From Nitrospira sp. (GTDB taxonomy: Bacteria > Nitrospirota > Nitrospiria > Nitrospirales > Nitrospiraceae), in assembly GCA_022842445.1 (NCBI GenBank), contig JALHPO010000007.1, positions 62,001 through 126,000 on the forward strand: a DNA stretch of 64,000 nt, read 5' to 3'. Below are positions 39,382 to 47,954 of the stretch, in pieces. How positions within the stretch are numbered: position 1 is the stretch's first letter; each line of letters begins with the position of its first letter. The notes under the pieces were generated by a model. The model was not told where the DNA came from and did no database searches. It worked only from the letters and a program-made list of their open reading frames with translations. A program made the position numbers and the translations under genes.

Positions 39382-40437
39382 ATGCATCCCTCCGTTCCGC
39401 GCCCCCGTGCGCTGATTGCCTTGATCGTTCTGCTGGCTGCCGGTGCCGGCTTCAGCCTGCTGCGTCCTGCACCGCCTGTCCCGGAGCTGCACATGAGTGG
39501 TCGTACCATGGGAACCACCTATAACGTGAAATACCGCCCCACCCAGAGCGCTCCGGCACTGAAGGCGATGCAAATGGAAGTGGATGCATTGCTGGCCGAG
39601 ATCAATCACACCATGTCCACCTATGACCCGGAGTCGGAACTGTCACGCTTTAACCGTCTGGACACCACCGACTGGGTATCCGCATCCGCTTCCCTGCATG
39701 CCGTACTCAAAACCGCGCTTGAGGTCGGCGCCCAAAGCGAAGGTGCGTTTGACATCACGGTCGGCCCCCTGGTCAATCTCTGGGGCTTCGGCCCCGAGTT
39801 TCATCCGGACCGCGTCCCGCTTGAACGCGACATCGCCGCCGCGCGCACACGCAGCGGTCTCGATAAAGTCACGCTCCGTGACACTCAACCGGCGATACGC
39901 AAGCACCGCCCTGATGTCTTCCTGGATCTTTCCGGGATCGCCAAGGGGTACGGGGTGGACCGGGTTGCTGAACTCATGACCGCGCACGCCATTGAACATT
40001 ATATGGTTGAGATCGGCGGCGAGATTCGGGTACGCGGGCTCAAGGAGCACGAGACACCCTGGCGGATCGCGATTGAGAAACCGTTGCCGGGCGAACGTTC
40101 GGTACAGACGGTGCTGGCGCTCAGCGACATCGCACTCGCCACCTCGGGCAATTACCGGAATTTTTTTGAAATTGCCGGGCGGCGCTATTCCCATACCATC
40201 GATCCGGCCACCGGCTGGCCGGTCGATAATCATCTGGTGTCGGTGACAGTGCTGGCGGATACCAGCATGCGAGCCGACGCCTGGGCCACCGCGTTTCAGG
40301 TGTTGGGACCCGAGCGAGGCATGGCCATCGCGGAACGGATTAATCTTCCCGTCCTCTTCGTCATCGAACGTGATGGACAATTCAAGGAGCAGGTCTGTTG
40401 CGCCTTCGAACGGTACCGTGCACAGGAGCTGTCATGA
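39382..40437 (+). CDS. apbE: FAD:protein FMN transferase ApbE
   Basis: A 351-residue protein with an N-terminal membrane anchor/signal (about residues 10-28) and the ApbE fold. Conserved blocks include MGTTYNVKY, DLSGIAKGYGVDRVAEL and SHTIDPATGWPV. It transfers FMN from FAD to Thr of NqrB and NqrC, needing Mg2+. The placement six bases after nqrF and the overlap with nqrM fit a dedicated maturation role. Confidence 0.95.
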   Translation: MHPSVPRPRALIALIVLLAAGAGFSLLRPAPPVPELHMSGRTMGTTYNVKYRPTQSAPALKAMQMEVDALLAEINHTMSTYDPESELSRFNRLDTTDWVSASASLHAVLKTALEVGAQSEGAFDITVGPLVNLWGFGPEFHPDRVPLERDIAAARTRSGLDKVTLRDTQPAIRKHRPDVFLDLSGIAKGYGVDRVAELMTAHAIEHYMVEIGGEIRVRGLKEHETPWRIAIEKPLPGERSVQTVLALSDIALATSGNYRNFFEIAGRRYSHTIDPATGWPVDNHLVSVTVLADTSMRADAWATAFQVLGPERGMAIAERINLPVLFVIERDGQFKEQVCCAFERYRAQELS

Positions 40438-40634
40438 CTATTTTTTTGGTGACCTTTCTCGTCATGGGTATTGCGGTTCTGGCGATGGCAGTGGGTGTCC
40501 TGGTCGGTCGCCGTCCGATCGGCGGCAGTTGTGGCGGTCTTGACCGCCTCGGTCTGGAGTGCGATGCCGGCTGCGACAAGCCCTGCCCGGAACGTCTTGC
40601 GCGTCTGCAGTCTCCGAGGAAAGAACTGCTATAA
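40434..40634 (+). CDS. nqrM: NqrM, Fe-delivery maturation factor for NQR
   Basis: A 66-residue protein with one N-terminal membrane segment (FLVTFLVMGIAVLAMAVGVL) and a Cys-rich tail: GSCGGL, LECDAGC, KPCPE. Such Cys are needed in NqrM to place iron between NqrD and NqrE. The start overlaps the apbE stop by four bases. It ends the nqr operon. A weak GAGGGC/GCCCTC hairpin follows the stop at 40635-40660. Confidence 0.92.
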   Translation: MTIFLVTFLVMGIAVLAMAVGVLVGRRPIGGSCGGLDRLGLECDAGCDKPCPERLARLQSPRKELL

Positions 40635-40749
40635 GAGGGCCGGGACAACCACGCCCTCGGTGAATTTATGCATTGGCTACTTGAATCCGCGAGATATAGG
40701 ATGCAGCGATATTCTTTAATTGGTCGCCACTGGCTTGAAAGAGGCCGTT

Positions 40750-41181
40750 ATGCCTAACACAATCTTGGTTCCGTTCGACGGCTCGGAGAGCGCAATGCGC
40801 GCACTACATCTTGCTGTTGAGCGCGCACGCGACAAACCACAAGGTCGCGTGCATCTCGTGACTGTGCACCCTCCGCTTCGCGTTTACGGCGAAATCCAGG
40901 TCTATGTGGGCGACAAGAAAGCAGCGGAAATGGCAGCGCAGCATAATCGCGAGATTCTCGAACCGGCGGAGCAAGTGCTGCGCTCGTCGGGCGTGGCGTT
41001 TGCCAGCAGTACGGAAGAAGGCGATGCCGCCGAAAAGATTGTGGAGTGCGCCAAAGCAGTTGGAGCCGGCGAAATTGTCATGGGATCGCGTGGACTCGGA
41101 CGTATTGCCGGGCTCGTGATGGGCTCGGTCACCACCAAGGTCGTCCACCTGACCCAGGTCCCCGTCACGCTGGTCAAATGA
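40750..41181 (+). CDS. Universal stress protein
   Basis: A 143-residue UspA-type protein starting MPNTILVPFDGSESA. The ATP-binding motif GxxGx9GS is present as GSRG, nine residues, then GS (residues about 117-131), so it belongs to the ATP-binding subclass. GAAAGAGG lies before the ATG. It follows nqrM by 115 bp and may be expressed with the operon or separately. Role unknown; relatives act in energy or envelope stress. Confidence 0.88.
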   Translation: MPNTILVPFDGSESAMRALHLAVERARDKPQGRVHLVTVHPPLRVYGEIQVYVGDKKAAEMAAQHNREILEPAEQVLRSSGVAFASSTEEGDAAEKIVECAKAVGAGEIVMGSRGLGRIAGLVMGSVTTKVVHLTQVPVTLVK

Positions 41182-41664
41182 CCCGGATTTCAACGCAACA
41201 TTTCAAGCTACGCGCGCTCATTGAACGGAAAGCCGGGTGATGGTGATGTCCCCCTTGCATCATCAGTGAGGCGCAGGCTGGAAATCTCACCGAGTTGTCT
41301 TCGACTCATGCTCCCTGGAAAGTTTGCCTTGATTTTCACGCACCTGCCTGTGTAGCTTCTGGTTTTGTGTGGATCTTCGGTGTATCTGGATTGTCCGGTT
41401 GTCACTTCGAACCACGACCTCTGGATCTCTCATTCGGCGGGACACGACAATCCCCGTCCGACAATTCCAGATCCACCGCAAAACGAACAATCGTCCTCTC
41501 TGCTAACGATGGGGGGTTGGGGGGTCGGGGCAAAGTTGGGGATGGGACTCCAACCGCCATTCCATGCCCCCGGAAATTCAACACACTTCTCGTCGACGGT
41601 CGCCGATCGGGCGCGTGCACGACAACCGCTTTGCGATGGTAGCGGGCTCGCTCCTTCGCATCGC
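41182..41664. other. 480-bp non-coding region before MITE copy C
   Basis: The gap between the universal stress gene and NhaD is 720 bp, of which the right half is MITE copy C. The left part has several open frames on both strands that look like noise. No RNA, terminator or promoter with good boxes was recognised. Confidence 0.4.
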
Positions 41665-41877
41665 AAGCCCACATTGTTCATGACGGTTCGTGACGAAACC
41701 GACGAGACGCCAGGCGAGACGGACACGCGGAGCCTCGAGAGACCGAGGTGTACTTGAATCAGTACATCGAGGTCAGGAGGGGCGAGCCTGCCCGCCCGGC
41801 TGGGTGAAATGCACAGCCGGCTTGTCGCAGCGGCGTATCGACGGTTGCAGTAGAAGCGTTCTGAAGGATGTGGGCTC
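41665..41877. repeat. MITE-like element, copy C (enlarged)
   Basis: About 213 bp, inverted relative to copies A and B. Ends AAGCCCACATTGTTCATGA and GAAGGATGTGGGCTC are decayed terminal repeats. The inner parts GGGGCGAGCC, GTACTTGAATCAGTAC and GTTGCAGTAGAAGCG match the family. It carries extra bases near the right arm relative to the 194-bp form. It ends 28 bp before nhaD and may hold the nhaD promoter. Confidence 0.75.
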
Positions 41878-41904
41878 GGATCAACGTGAAGCAGGGGGAG
41901 CGTG

Positions 41905-43275
41905 ATGCGCCTTGAAGAGCAGAAGATTCCGTTGTCCCGCGCCGGCATCGCCGGAGCCGCGTTCGCGTTATGGCTCGCCCCCTCGTTTGCTATCGCGGCG
42001 ACTGACCCACCCACCGCGTTCGGCATCCCGTTCGATTTCATCTTGTTCGCCCTCACGCTACTTGGTGTCGCGCTGTTCCACCACCACACGCTGCAGGTGG
42101 CGCTCACTGGACTCGGAACGATCGCCTTGTACAAATTGGCGTTCACCGGGTTCAAGACCGGCGATGGCCTGCCGGGCTTGGTCGGCCACCTGGCCCATGA
42201 GTGGGTCATTCTTTCCAATCTGCTGTGCCTGTTGCTGGGCTTTGCGTTGCTGTCCAAGCATTTCGAGGACAGCCATGTTCCCGCAGTGCTGCCGAAGTAC
42301 CTGCCGGGACAAGCGAAGGGTGCGTTCGCGCTGCTTGCGATGGTGTTCGTGCTGTCCTCGTTTCTCGACAACATCGCCGCAGCAATGATCGGGGGCGCCA
42401 TGGCACAGACCGTCTTTCGCGGCAAGGTCCACATCGGGTATCTCGCCGCAATTGTCGCCGCCTCCAATGCGGGCGGTTCGGGCAGCGTGGTGGGCGACAC
42501 CACGACCACGATGATGTGGATCGACGGGGTGAGCCCGCTTGAAGTATTCCACGCGTATGTCGCCGCAGTGGTCGCACTGGTCCTGTTCGGCATCCCGGCC
42601 GCGCTGCAGCAGAACAAGTATTCGCCCTTGATGGCCTATGAACCCGGTGGCGCGCATGTGGACTGGGGCCGCGTCGGTATTGTGGGGTTCATTTTAGTGG
42701 CGGCGATTTCCACGAACGTGTACATCAACCTGGTACACCCCGAGATTGCCGATCATTTCCCCTTCATCGGCGTGGCCGTGGCACTGGCGATCCTGGTCTC
42801 GGCGCCGTTACGCAAACCGGATTGGAGTCTGTTACCCGGGGCGACCAAAGGGACGATTTTTCTGCTTTCACTGGTCACCTGCGCCTCGATGATGCCGGTG
42901 GAGAAATTGCCGGTCGCTTCCTGGCAATCGGCCATGGGGCTCGGGTTCATCTCGGCGGTGTTCGACAACATCCCGCTCACCGCGCTCGCGCTGAAACAAG
43001 GCGGCTACGACTGGGGCATGCTCGCCTACACGGTGGGGTTCGGCGGCTCGATGATCTGGTTCGGCTCGTCGGCGGGCGTGGCCTTGTCCAACATGTATCC
43101 GGATGCGAAGAACGTCGGTCGCTGGGTGTATCACGGCTGGCATGTCGTGGTCGCATATGTCATCAGCTTCTTGGTGCTGCTGGCGGTCATGGGCTGGCAC
43201 CCCACTCCCAAACGCGGCGATCCGCCGGTCACAACGTCTTCTGTTGCACAACCAGCCGTAGCGCCGGCGCACTAG
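41905..43275 (+). CDS. nhaD: NhaD-type Na+/H+ antiporter
   Basis: A 456-residue membrane protein with an N-terminal signal-like segment and eleven to twelve membrane helices. The block SSFLDNIAAAMIGGAMAQTV and its inverted-repeat partner ISAVFDNIPLTALALKQGGY are the paired DN sites of the NhaD/ArsB ion-transporter fold; AASNAGGSGSVVGDTTTTMM is the first hairpin loop. NhaD exports Na+ in exchange for H+ at alkaline pH. GGGGAG precedes the ATG. The NQR neighbour and NhaR-like gene support sodium handling. A related transporter of another ion cannot be fully excluded. Confidence 0.85.
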   Translation: MRLEEQKIPLSRAGIAGAAFALWLAPSFAIAATDPPTAFGIPFDFILFALTLLGVALFHHHTLQVALTGLGTIALYKLAFTGFKTGDGLPGLVGHLAHEWVILSNLLCLLLGFALLSKHFEDSHVPAVLPKYLPGQAKGAFALLAMVFVLSSFLDNIAAAMIGGAMAQTVFRGKVHIGYLAAIVAASNAGGSGSVVGDTTTTMMWIDGVSPLEVFHAYVAAVVALVLFGIPAALQQNKYSPLMAYEPGGAHVDWGRVGIVGFILVAAISTNVYINLVHPEIADHFPFIGVAVALAILVSAPLRKPDWSLLPGATKGTIFLLSLVTCASMMPVEKLPVASWQSAMGLGFISAVFDNIPLTALALKQGGYDWGMLAYTVGFGGSMIWFGSSAGVALSNMYPDAKNVGRWVYHGWHVVVAYVISFLVLLAVMGWHPTPKRGDPPVTTSSVAQPAVAPAH

Positions 43276-43399
43276 AACCTCTCATCCTTCGTGATCGAAG
43301 GGAAATGCAATGGGACAGAAGCGGAAAAGATTGTTGAAGAATCAGATCACCCCTACTCTTCCAGTGACCCCCTCCTGCAGCAGATCAGCGCTGCGGCGG

Positions 43400-43500
43400 C
43401 AGTGTTGAAGTAGACGAGATACGGCTCCCCAAAGAAGGGCGTCGGGTTGAGTTTGGCATGGAAGACCTCAGGCAGCCTTGCCGAGGTATTGTCGAATGGG
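43400..43500 (-). pseudogene. selO N-terminal fragment (second)
   Basis: Minus-strand reading gives FDNTSARLPEVFHAKLNPTP then FFGEPYLVYFN, clearly SelO-type (intact gene: FDNTYARLPEAFYAKLNPTP). It is more diverged than the piece at 33050 and lacks both start and body. It lies about 110 bp downstream of mpsC. The rest of the gap 43276-43606 shows nothing else. Confidence 0.75.
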
Positions 43501-43606
43501 ATGGGAGGGCTTCGAGCGCGCGTTCGGCCAGGCCGTAAGGATGCCGGGGCCAGCGCGCCGCTTTCAAGCGATGGGAGTACGAGGCTTACCTTCGCACGTC
43601 GTTCTT

Positions 43607-43951
43607 CTACCGCACTCCGCTGACCGGCTCCCGGTCCAACGTAAAGACGAAGACCCGTTCCCCCAACTGCGCATCGATGTCGGTAAACACGCCGAGGACC
43701 TTGGCCTTCGTGATTTCACTGACTTGCTCGCTCAGTTTGTCACGACCCTGTGCGATCAGGTTCTGCCGCAACTGCTTCACCATTTCGACGCCCTCCGCAG
43801 TTTTTGCCAGCTGCCTCTCGGCAGGAGTCAGCACCCCTTTTAACCGGACCACGACTAAATCACGGACGATGGAGGCCCGCACGTCGTCGGGGCCACGGCC
43901 CATGAACTCCTGCTCGAACTTGATGATGGCGTTGCGGATGGCATTTTCCAT
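43607..43951 (-). CDS. mpsC: MpsC/DUF2294 protein
   Basis: A 114-residue soluble protein starting MENAIRNAIIKFEQEFMGRG, with VVVRLKGVLTPAERQLAKT and VLGVFTDIDAQLGERVFVF. This is the DUF2294/MpsC family, the third member of the MpsABC (DabB-DabA) system first described in Staphylococcus. I use the ATG at 43951 after GGAAAGG; a longer frame lacks this. It is divergent from dabB1, sharing a 380-bp control region. Its role is not settled; a regulatory or accessory part in the Mps/DAB complex is likely. Confidence 0.82.
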   Translation of the reverse strand: MENAIRNAIIKFEQEFMGRGPDDVRASIVRDLVVVRLKGVLTPAERQLAKTAEGVEMVKQLRQNLIAQGRDKLSEQVSEITKAKVLGVFTDIDAQLGERVFVFTLDREPVSGVR

Positions 43952-44097
43952 GATTGGGCCTTTCCAGAGCGAGATTATACGAGTCGCATACGCGAGCGGA
44001 CAAGCACAATCGTCACCCTTTTGGCGCAATCACCTCCGACCATGGGTCTTTCGGGCCATACCATTCCGGTTCAAAGACCTCATTCACCGTTTCACGC

Positions 44098-44124
44098 TTG
44101 ACGCTGATCGGGCAGACATATTAT
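44098..44124 (+). promoter_or_regulatory. Candidate dabB1 promoter
   Basis: TTGACG at 44098-44103 and TATTAT at 44119-44124, spacer 15. The same pattern (GCTTGACG, 15 bases, TATTAA) occurs before dabB2 at 46137. The spacer is shorter than usual, so the real -10 may be one or two bases on. It would start a transcript that includes the folded leader at 44146-44312. Confidence 0.4.
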
Positions 44125-44145
44125 TGATGGACACGTACTTATGGA

Positions 44146-44312
44146 TTGGCGATGTTGCTCATCCTCATGATCGACCGAGGATGAGTGAAGCGCCGAGTGG
44201 TCGCATCACGGGTCGTAGGGTGACCGGCAGTTCGTGCGAGAGGCCGGTCGCAGTACAAGCCAACCGAACATGTCTCGATCCAGTATCGAGCGTGCGGTTG
44301 GCTTTTGTGTTT
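44146..44312 (+). ncRNA. Structured leader RNA with terminator-like end
   Basis: Between the promoter candidate and dabB1 lie several paired segments in order: TTGGCG/CGCCGA (44146-44151 with 44191-44196) closing over CTCATCCTC/GAGGATGAG (44158-44166 with 44177-44185); GACCGGC/GCCGGTC (44222-44228 with 44243-44249); and AAGCCAACCG/CGGTTGGCTT (44257-44266 with 44295-44304), which encloses CTCGAT/ATCGAG and is followed by TTTTGTGTTTTC. The last is a terminator-like hairpin 27 bp before the dabB1 ATG. This is the layout of a riboswitch or attenuator. It does not match a class I can name. Confidence 0.55.
44257..44312 (+). terminator. Intrinsic-terminator-like hairpin ahead of dabB1
   Basis: A ten-base stem AAGCCAACCG/CGGTTGGCTT with an inner CTCGAT/ATCGAG stem, followed by a U-rich tail TTTTGTGTTTTC. 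The neighbouring upstream gene is divergent, so it is not ending any gene on this strand. A position inside the dab leader suggests conditional termination. Confidence 0.55.
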
Positions 44313-44331
44313 TCAGAGCGTTGAGGTGATG

Positions 44332-46032
44332 ATGTCCGCAGTGTTGCTCGTGCCGCTGCTTCCATTGATCGCCGCCCTTATCGTAGGCGTCGGTAGCGAG
44401 GCCACCCGCCACGCCCGGGCGAAGCTCGCCGCCTGGCCGATCGGCGCAGCCTTCTGTGGCGCCATTGCCGCACTCTTTGTTGTGGCCGCGGAAGGCCCGA
44501 TTACGCTCCGACTGTACGATCCGGACGCGTCCACTGTGTTGGCCATCCCGATCGGCCTGTACATCGATCGGCTCAGCGCGGTCATGATGGTGCTGATCTC
44601 CGGCATCGGCACGATCATTTACACCTATTCCGTAGAGTATATGTACCAGGATCTGCACGAACGCCGGTATCTCGCCTTAATCGGGCTGACCGTGTTTGTC
44701 CTCCTCTGCCTGGTGTCCAGCTCGAACTTGCTGATGCTGTTCGTGCTGTGGCAATTGCTGAGCTACCTCCTCTATCTCCTCGTCCACAACCATAGCCACC
44801 AGGAGACGCTGAAAAGCGCGTTTCGAACCTTCACGCTGTTGCGGGTCGGTGACGTCGTCTTCCTGGGCGGGACTGTCCTGGCTTACTCGCTGTACGGCAC
44901 ATTGGAATTTCCTGATCTGTTTGCCGCAGCCGCGCAATCCACTGTCACCGTGTCCCTGTTCCCCGGTGTCGAATTGAACGGCACGACGGCGGTCACTCTG
45001 CTGCTCCTGGTCGGCGGAATGAGTAAGTCCGCCCAGTTTCCACTATACGGCTGGCTTCCCCGCTATCTTTATGCCCCCACGTCCGTGACTGCGTTACTGC
45101 ACGCGGGCATTATCAATGCCGCGGGTTTTCTCATCAATCGCCTGGCTCCGCTCTTCGGGATGAGCTCGACCACGCTGCACGTCGCCCTCGTGATCGGAAC
45201 GCTGACGGCCATCCTCGGCGCAACCATGATGCTGGTGCAGAACGACATCAAGAACATGCTCGGCTTTTCGACGATCGGCCAAATGGGCTACATGGTCATG
45301 GAATGCGGCCTGGGTGCCTTTTCGCTCGCGGTTTTTCATCTAATCGCCCACGGGCTGTTCAAGGCGACGGTGTTCCTATACAGCGGGAATGTCATACACA
45401 AAGCGAGACAGGAACCTTTGCTCCCCCATTCAGGGCATAAGACGGAGAAACAAGGTTACTCGCCCCTGACTTGGACGACGGGAGTTCTCACGACCCTGGT
45501 GATCCCATTGCTGATCCTGCTGGTGACTCACGGCGTGTTACGGATTCCGCTATTAGAATCCCAGGGCACCGTCATCTTTCTGTTTTTCATCTGGATTACG
45601 TCTTCGCAAGCGATCCTGACGCTGACCCGATTGCGGGCCGTCGCCTCCTGGAAGGTGTCGGCGGCGATGTTGCTGACGCTCTTGTTCATCGTGTTCGTCT
45701 ATCTGTTCGCCGTCGAATCGTTCACCGCCTTCTTGTACCCTAATCCGGAGGAAGTGGCCTCGTACTTCAAGGCCGGCGATCTCCCGGACTGGCTCTTTGA
45801 CCTTCTCCTCGCGGTGTCGACGCTGGTGACGATTGTGGGATGGATCTATCTGTACATGCGGGCTCATGGCCGCGCCGTGTGGATGCCATCGTGGATCAAC
45901 GGCGTCCGGAGTCGCCTCTATGTGCTGTTCCTCAATCGACTCTATGTCGACACGGTCTTGCATCGAGTGGGACAGACGCTGACAGGCGTCATTCAACGCC
46001 TGGATAAACGCGCCCGGGAACGCTCGCTTTGA
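44332..46032 (+). CDS. dabB: DabB/MpsA-type NuoL-like membrane subunit, paralogue 1
   Basis: A 566-residue membrane protein of the Proton_antipo_M (NuoL/MrpA) family with about 14-16 hydrophobic segments. Blocks include YIDRLSAVMMVLISGIGT, LYGWLPRYLYAPTSVTALLH, LHAGIINAAGFLINRLAPLF and IGQMGYMVMECGLGAFSLA. Conserved Lys/His/Glu of the antiporter half-channel are present. No complex I or Mrp set lies nearby; DabA follows three genes on, so this is a DabB that supplies ion-driven energy for inorganic-carbon uptake. GAGGTG precedes the tandem ATGs. About three quarters identical by eye to paralogue 2. Confidence 0.88.
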   Translation: MSAVLLVPLLPLIAALIVGVGSEATRHARAKLAAWPIGAAFCGAIAALFVVAAEGPITLRLYDPDASTVLAIPIGLYIDRLSAVMMVLISGIGTIIYTYSVEYMYQDLHERRYLALIGLTVFVLLCLVSSSNLLMLFVLWQLLSYLLYLLVHNHSHQETLKSAFRTFTLLRVGDVVFLGGTVLAYSLYGTLEFPDLFAAAAQSTVTVSLFPGVELNGTTAVTLLLLVGGMSKSAQFPLYGWLPRYLYAPTSVTALLHAGIINAAGFLINRLAPLFGMSSTTLHVALVIGTLTAILGATMMLVQNDIKNMLGFSTIGQMGYMVMECGLGAFSLAVFHLIAHGLFKATVFLYSGNVIHKARQEPLLPHSGHKTEKQGYSPLTWTTGVLTTLVIPLLILLVTHGVLRIPLLESQGTVIFLFFIWITSSQAILTLTRLRAVASWKVSAAMLLTLLFIVFVYLFAVESFTAFLYPNPEEVASYFKAGDLPDWLFDLLLAVSTLVTIVGWIYLYMRAHGRAVWMPSWINGVRSRLYVLFLNRLYVDTVLHRVGQTLTGVIQRLDKRARERSL

Positions 46033-46136
46033 CCGACACCGACAAGGGCCAGGCGGAGTAGAGATGCCGCTTCCCGGATGACCCCGGCGCGTCGTCCACT
46101 ACGGCGCGTGAGCATGAGACCGCGGTGTGCCGCCGC

Positions 46137-46163
46137 TTGACGAATGCGGTGAACCCGTATTAA
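46137..46163 (+). promoter_or_regulatory. Candidate dabB2 promoter
   Basis: TTGACG at 46137-46142, 15 bases, TATTAA at 46158-46163, copying the arrangement before dabB1. It lies within the 215-bp spacer between dabB1 and dabB2. Overlapping it is a possible long-range stem, GCGGTGT with ACACCGC, and a CGCC/GGCG hairpin at 46170-46185. The second gene may thus be separately controlled. Confidence 0.35.
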
Positions 46164-46247
46164 TGGTACACCGCCGCCCTGGCGGGAGGTGTGCCCATCG
46201 CCTGACAGAAAGAGAACGAACGCTTTTCAACCATCCGGAGAAATGAC

Positions 46248-47954
46248 GTGCTCGTATCGCTGGTAGTCATCGTTCCATTTCTCCTCCTATCCGCCGCCGG
46301 CATCGTGATGATCGGCGGTGAGACGTCGCGGTTCACCCGCGCGAAAGCGGCCACCTATCCCGTCGGTCTGGCATTCCTGGGCGCTATAGGCGTCCTGACC
46401 CTGGTCTCATCGCAGAGTCCCATCACGATTCGCTTCTATGATCCGGCCTCCGTCACTTCTTTCATTATTCCCATCGGTTTCTACGTTGACCGGCTGAGCG
46501 CGGTCATGATGACGCTGATCACCGGCGTCAGCATCATTATTTACTGCTACTCGACCAGGTATATGTACCAGGATGGGCATGCGCGCCGGTATCTCGCGTT
46601 GATTTGCCTGACCGACTTCGTATTGATCTGCATGGTCTCGAGCGGCAATCTCATGATGTTGTTTCTCTTTTGGCAAATCTTGAGCTACCTGCTCTACCTG
46701 CTGGCGCACAACCATGTTCACCCCGCGACGTTGACGGGCGCGTTCAAGACGTTCACGCTGCTGCGTGTTGCCGATACAGCATTTCTGGCCGGTATTGTCC
46801 TGGCATATCAACTCTACGGCACACTTGAATTCCAGGAACTGTTTGCCAGAGCGGCCGCCACGCCCCTGACCATTTCGATCCTGCCCGGAATGGATGTCAG
46901 CGCCGCAACGGCTGTGACGCTCCTCCTTTTTATCGGGGCGATGGGCAAATCAGCTCAGTTCCCGCTGCATCTGTGGCTCCCGGGATCGCTGTTTGCACCC
47001 ACGCCGGTCCACGCATTGCTGCACGCGGGTATCATCAACGCCGGAGGCTTTCTCATTAACCGCCTCGCGCCGCTCTTCGGAATGAGCTCAACCACCCTAC
47101 ACGTCGCCTTTGTCATCGGGACCCTGACGGCCGTCCTCGGCGCAACCATGATGCTGGCCCAAAATGACATCAAGAAGACACTCGGCTTCTCGACGATCGG
47201 CCAAATGGGCTACATGATCATGGAATGCGGCCTGGGGGCCTTCTCGCTCGCCGTGTTCCATCTGATCGCGCACGGTCTCTTCAAGGCCACGGTCTTTCTC
47301 AATTGTGGAAATATCATTCATAAGGCGCGGCAGGAGCCGCATTTCCCGCACGTGGACCATGCCGCCGAGCAGGCGGGATTTTCTCGCTTGGCTTGGTCGA
47401 CCGGGTTTGTGACGACACTATTTATTCCGCTGCTTATCTTATTGGTCACACACGGAGTCCTGCGCATTCCCTTGCTGGAATCCCAGGGAACCGTCATTAT
47501 CCTCTTCTTCATCTGGATCACCTCGTCGCAGGCGATCCTGACGCTCATACGACTTCGTGCCGTGGCTTCGTGGAAAGTGTCGGCCATCATGCTGCTGACG
47601 CTCCTGTTCATCGTGTTCGTCTACCTGTTCGCCGTCGAATCGTTCACCGCATTCCTTTACCCCAACCCGGAGGAGGTGGCGTCGTATTTCAGATCCGCCG
47701 ATCTCCCGGACTGGCTCTTCGACCTCATTGTCGTGATGGCCGCGCTCATGACGGTCCTGGGCTGGACCTACCTGCACATGCGTGCCCACGGGCGGGCGGT
47801 CCGGATCCCCGCCTGGATCGAAGGTCTGAGAATTCGCCTCTATACAGTGTTCCTGAACCGGATCTATGCCGATGAACTTTATCAGCTGATCAACTCGATG
47901 GCCGCGCAACTGATTCATCGTCTCGACAAGTTGGAACGCGGGTGGTCTCGATGA
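46248..47954 (+). CDS. dabB: DabB/MpsA-type NuoL-like membrane subunit, paralogue 2
   Basis: A 568-residue close paralogue of the preceding gene, with the same blocks (YVDRLSAVMMTLITGVSI, LHAGIINAGGFLINRLAPLF, QNDIKKTLGFSTIGQMGYM). Starts with GTG after GGAGAAA. The C-terminal 100 residues are nearly the same in both (YLFAVESFTAFLYPNPEEVA). Two different DabB subunits before one DabA suggests either two alternative complexes or a larger one with two NuoL-type channels. It overlaps the next gene by four bases. Confidence 0.88.
   Translation: MLVSLVVIVPFLLLSAAGIVMIGGETSRFTRAKAATYPVGLAFLGAIGVLTLVSSQSPITIRFYDPASVTSFIIPIGFYVDRLSAVMMTLITGVSIIIYCYSTRYMYQDGHARRYLALICLTDFVLICMVSSGNLMMLFLFWQILSYLLYLLAHNHVHPATLTGAFKTFTLLRVADTAFLAGIVLAYQLYGTLEFQELFARAAATPLTISILPGMDVSAATAVTLLLFIGAMGKSAQFPLHLWLPGSLFAPTPVHALLHAGIINAGGFLINRLAPLFGMSSTTLHVAFVIGTLTAVLGATMMLAQNDIKKTLGFSTIGQMGYMIMECGLGAFSLAVFHLIAHGLFKATVFLNCGNIIHKARQEPHFPHVDHAAEQAGFSRLAWSTGFVTTLFIPLLILLVTHGVLRIPLLESQGTVIILFFIWITSSQAILTLIRLRAVASWKVSAIMLLTLLFIVFVYLFAVESFTAFLYPNPEEVASYFRSADLPDWLFDLIVVMAALMTVLGWTYLHMRAHGRAVRIPAWIEGLRIRLYTVFLNRIYADELYQLINSMAAQLIHRLDKLERGWSR

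Noticed and set aside
38107..39609. 500-codon minus-strand frame
   Set aside because: Antisense to nqrF and apbE, both of which have all family motifs.
41430..42617. 395-codon minus-strand frame
   Set aside because: Antisense to nhaD and crosses MITE copy C.
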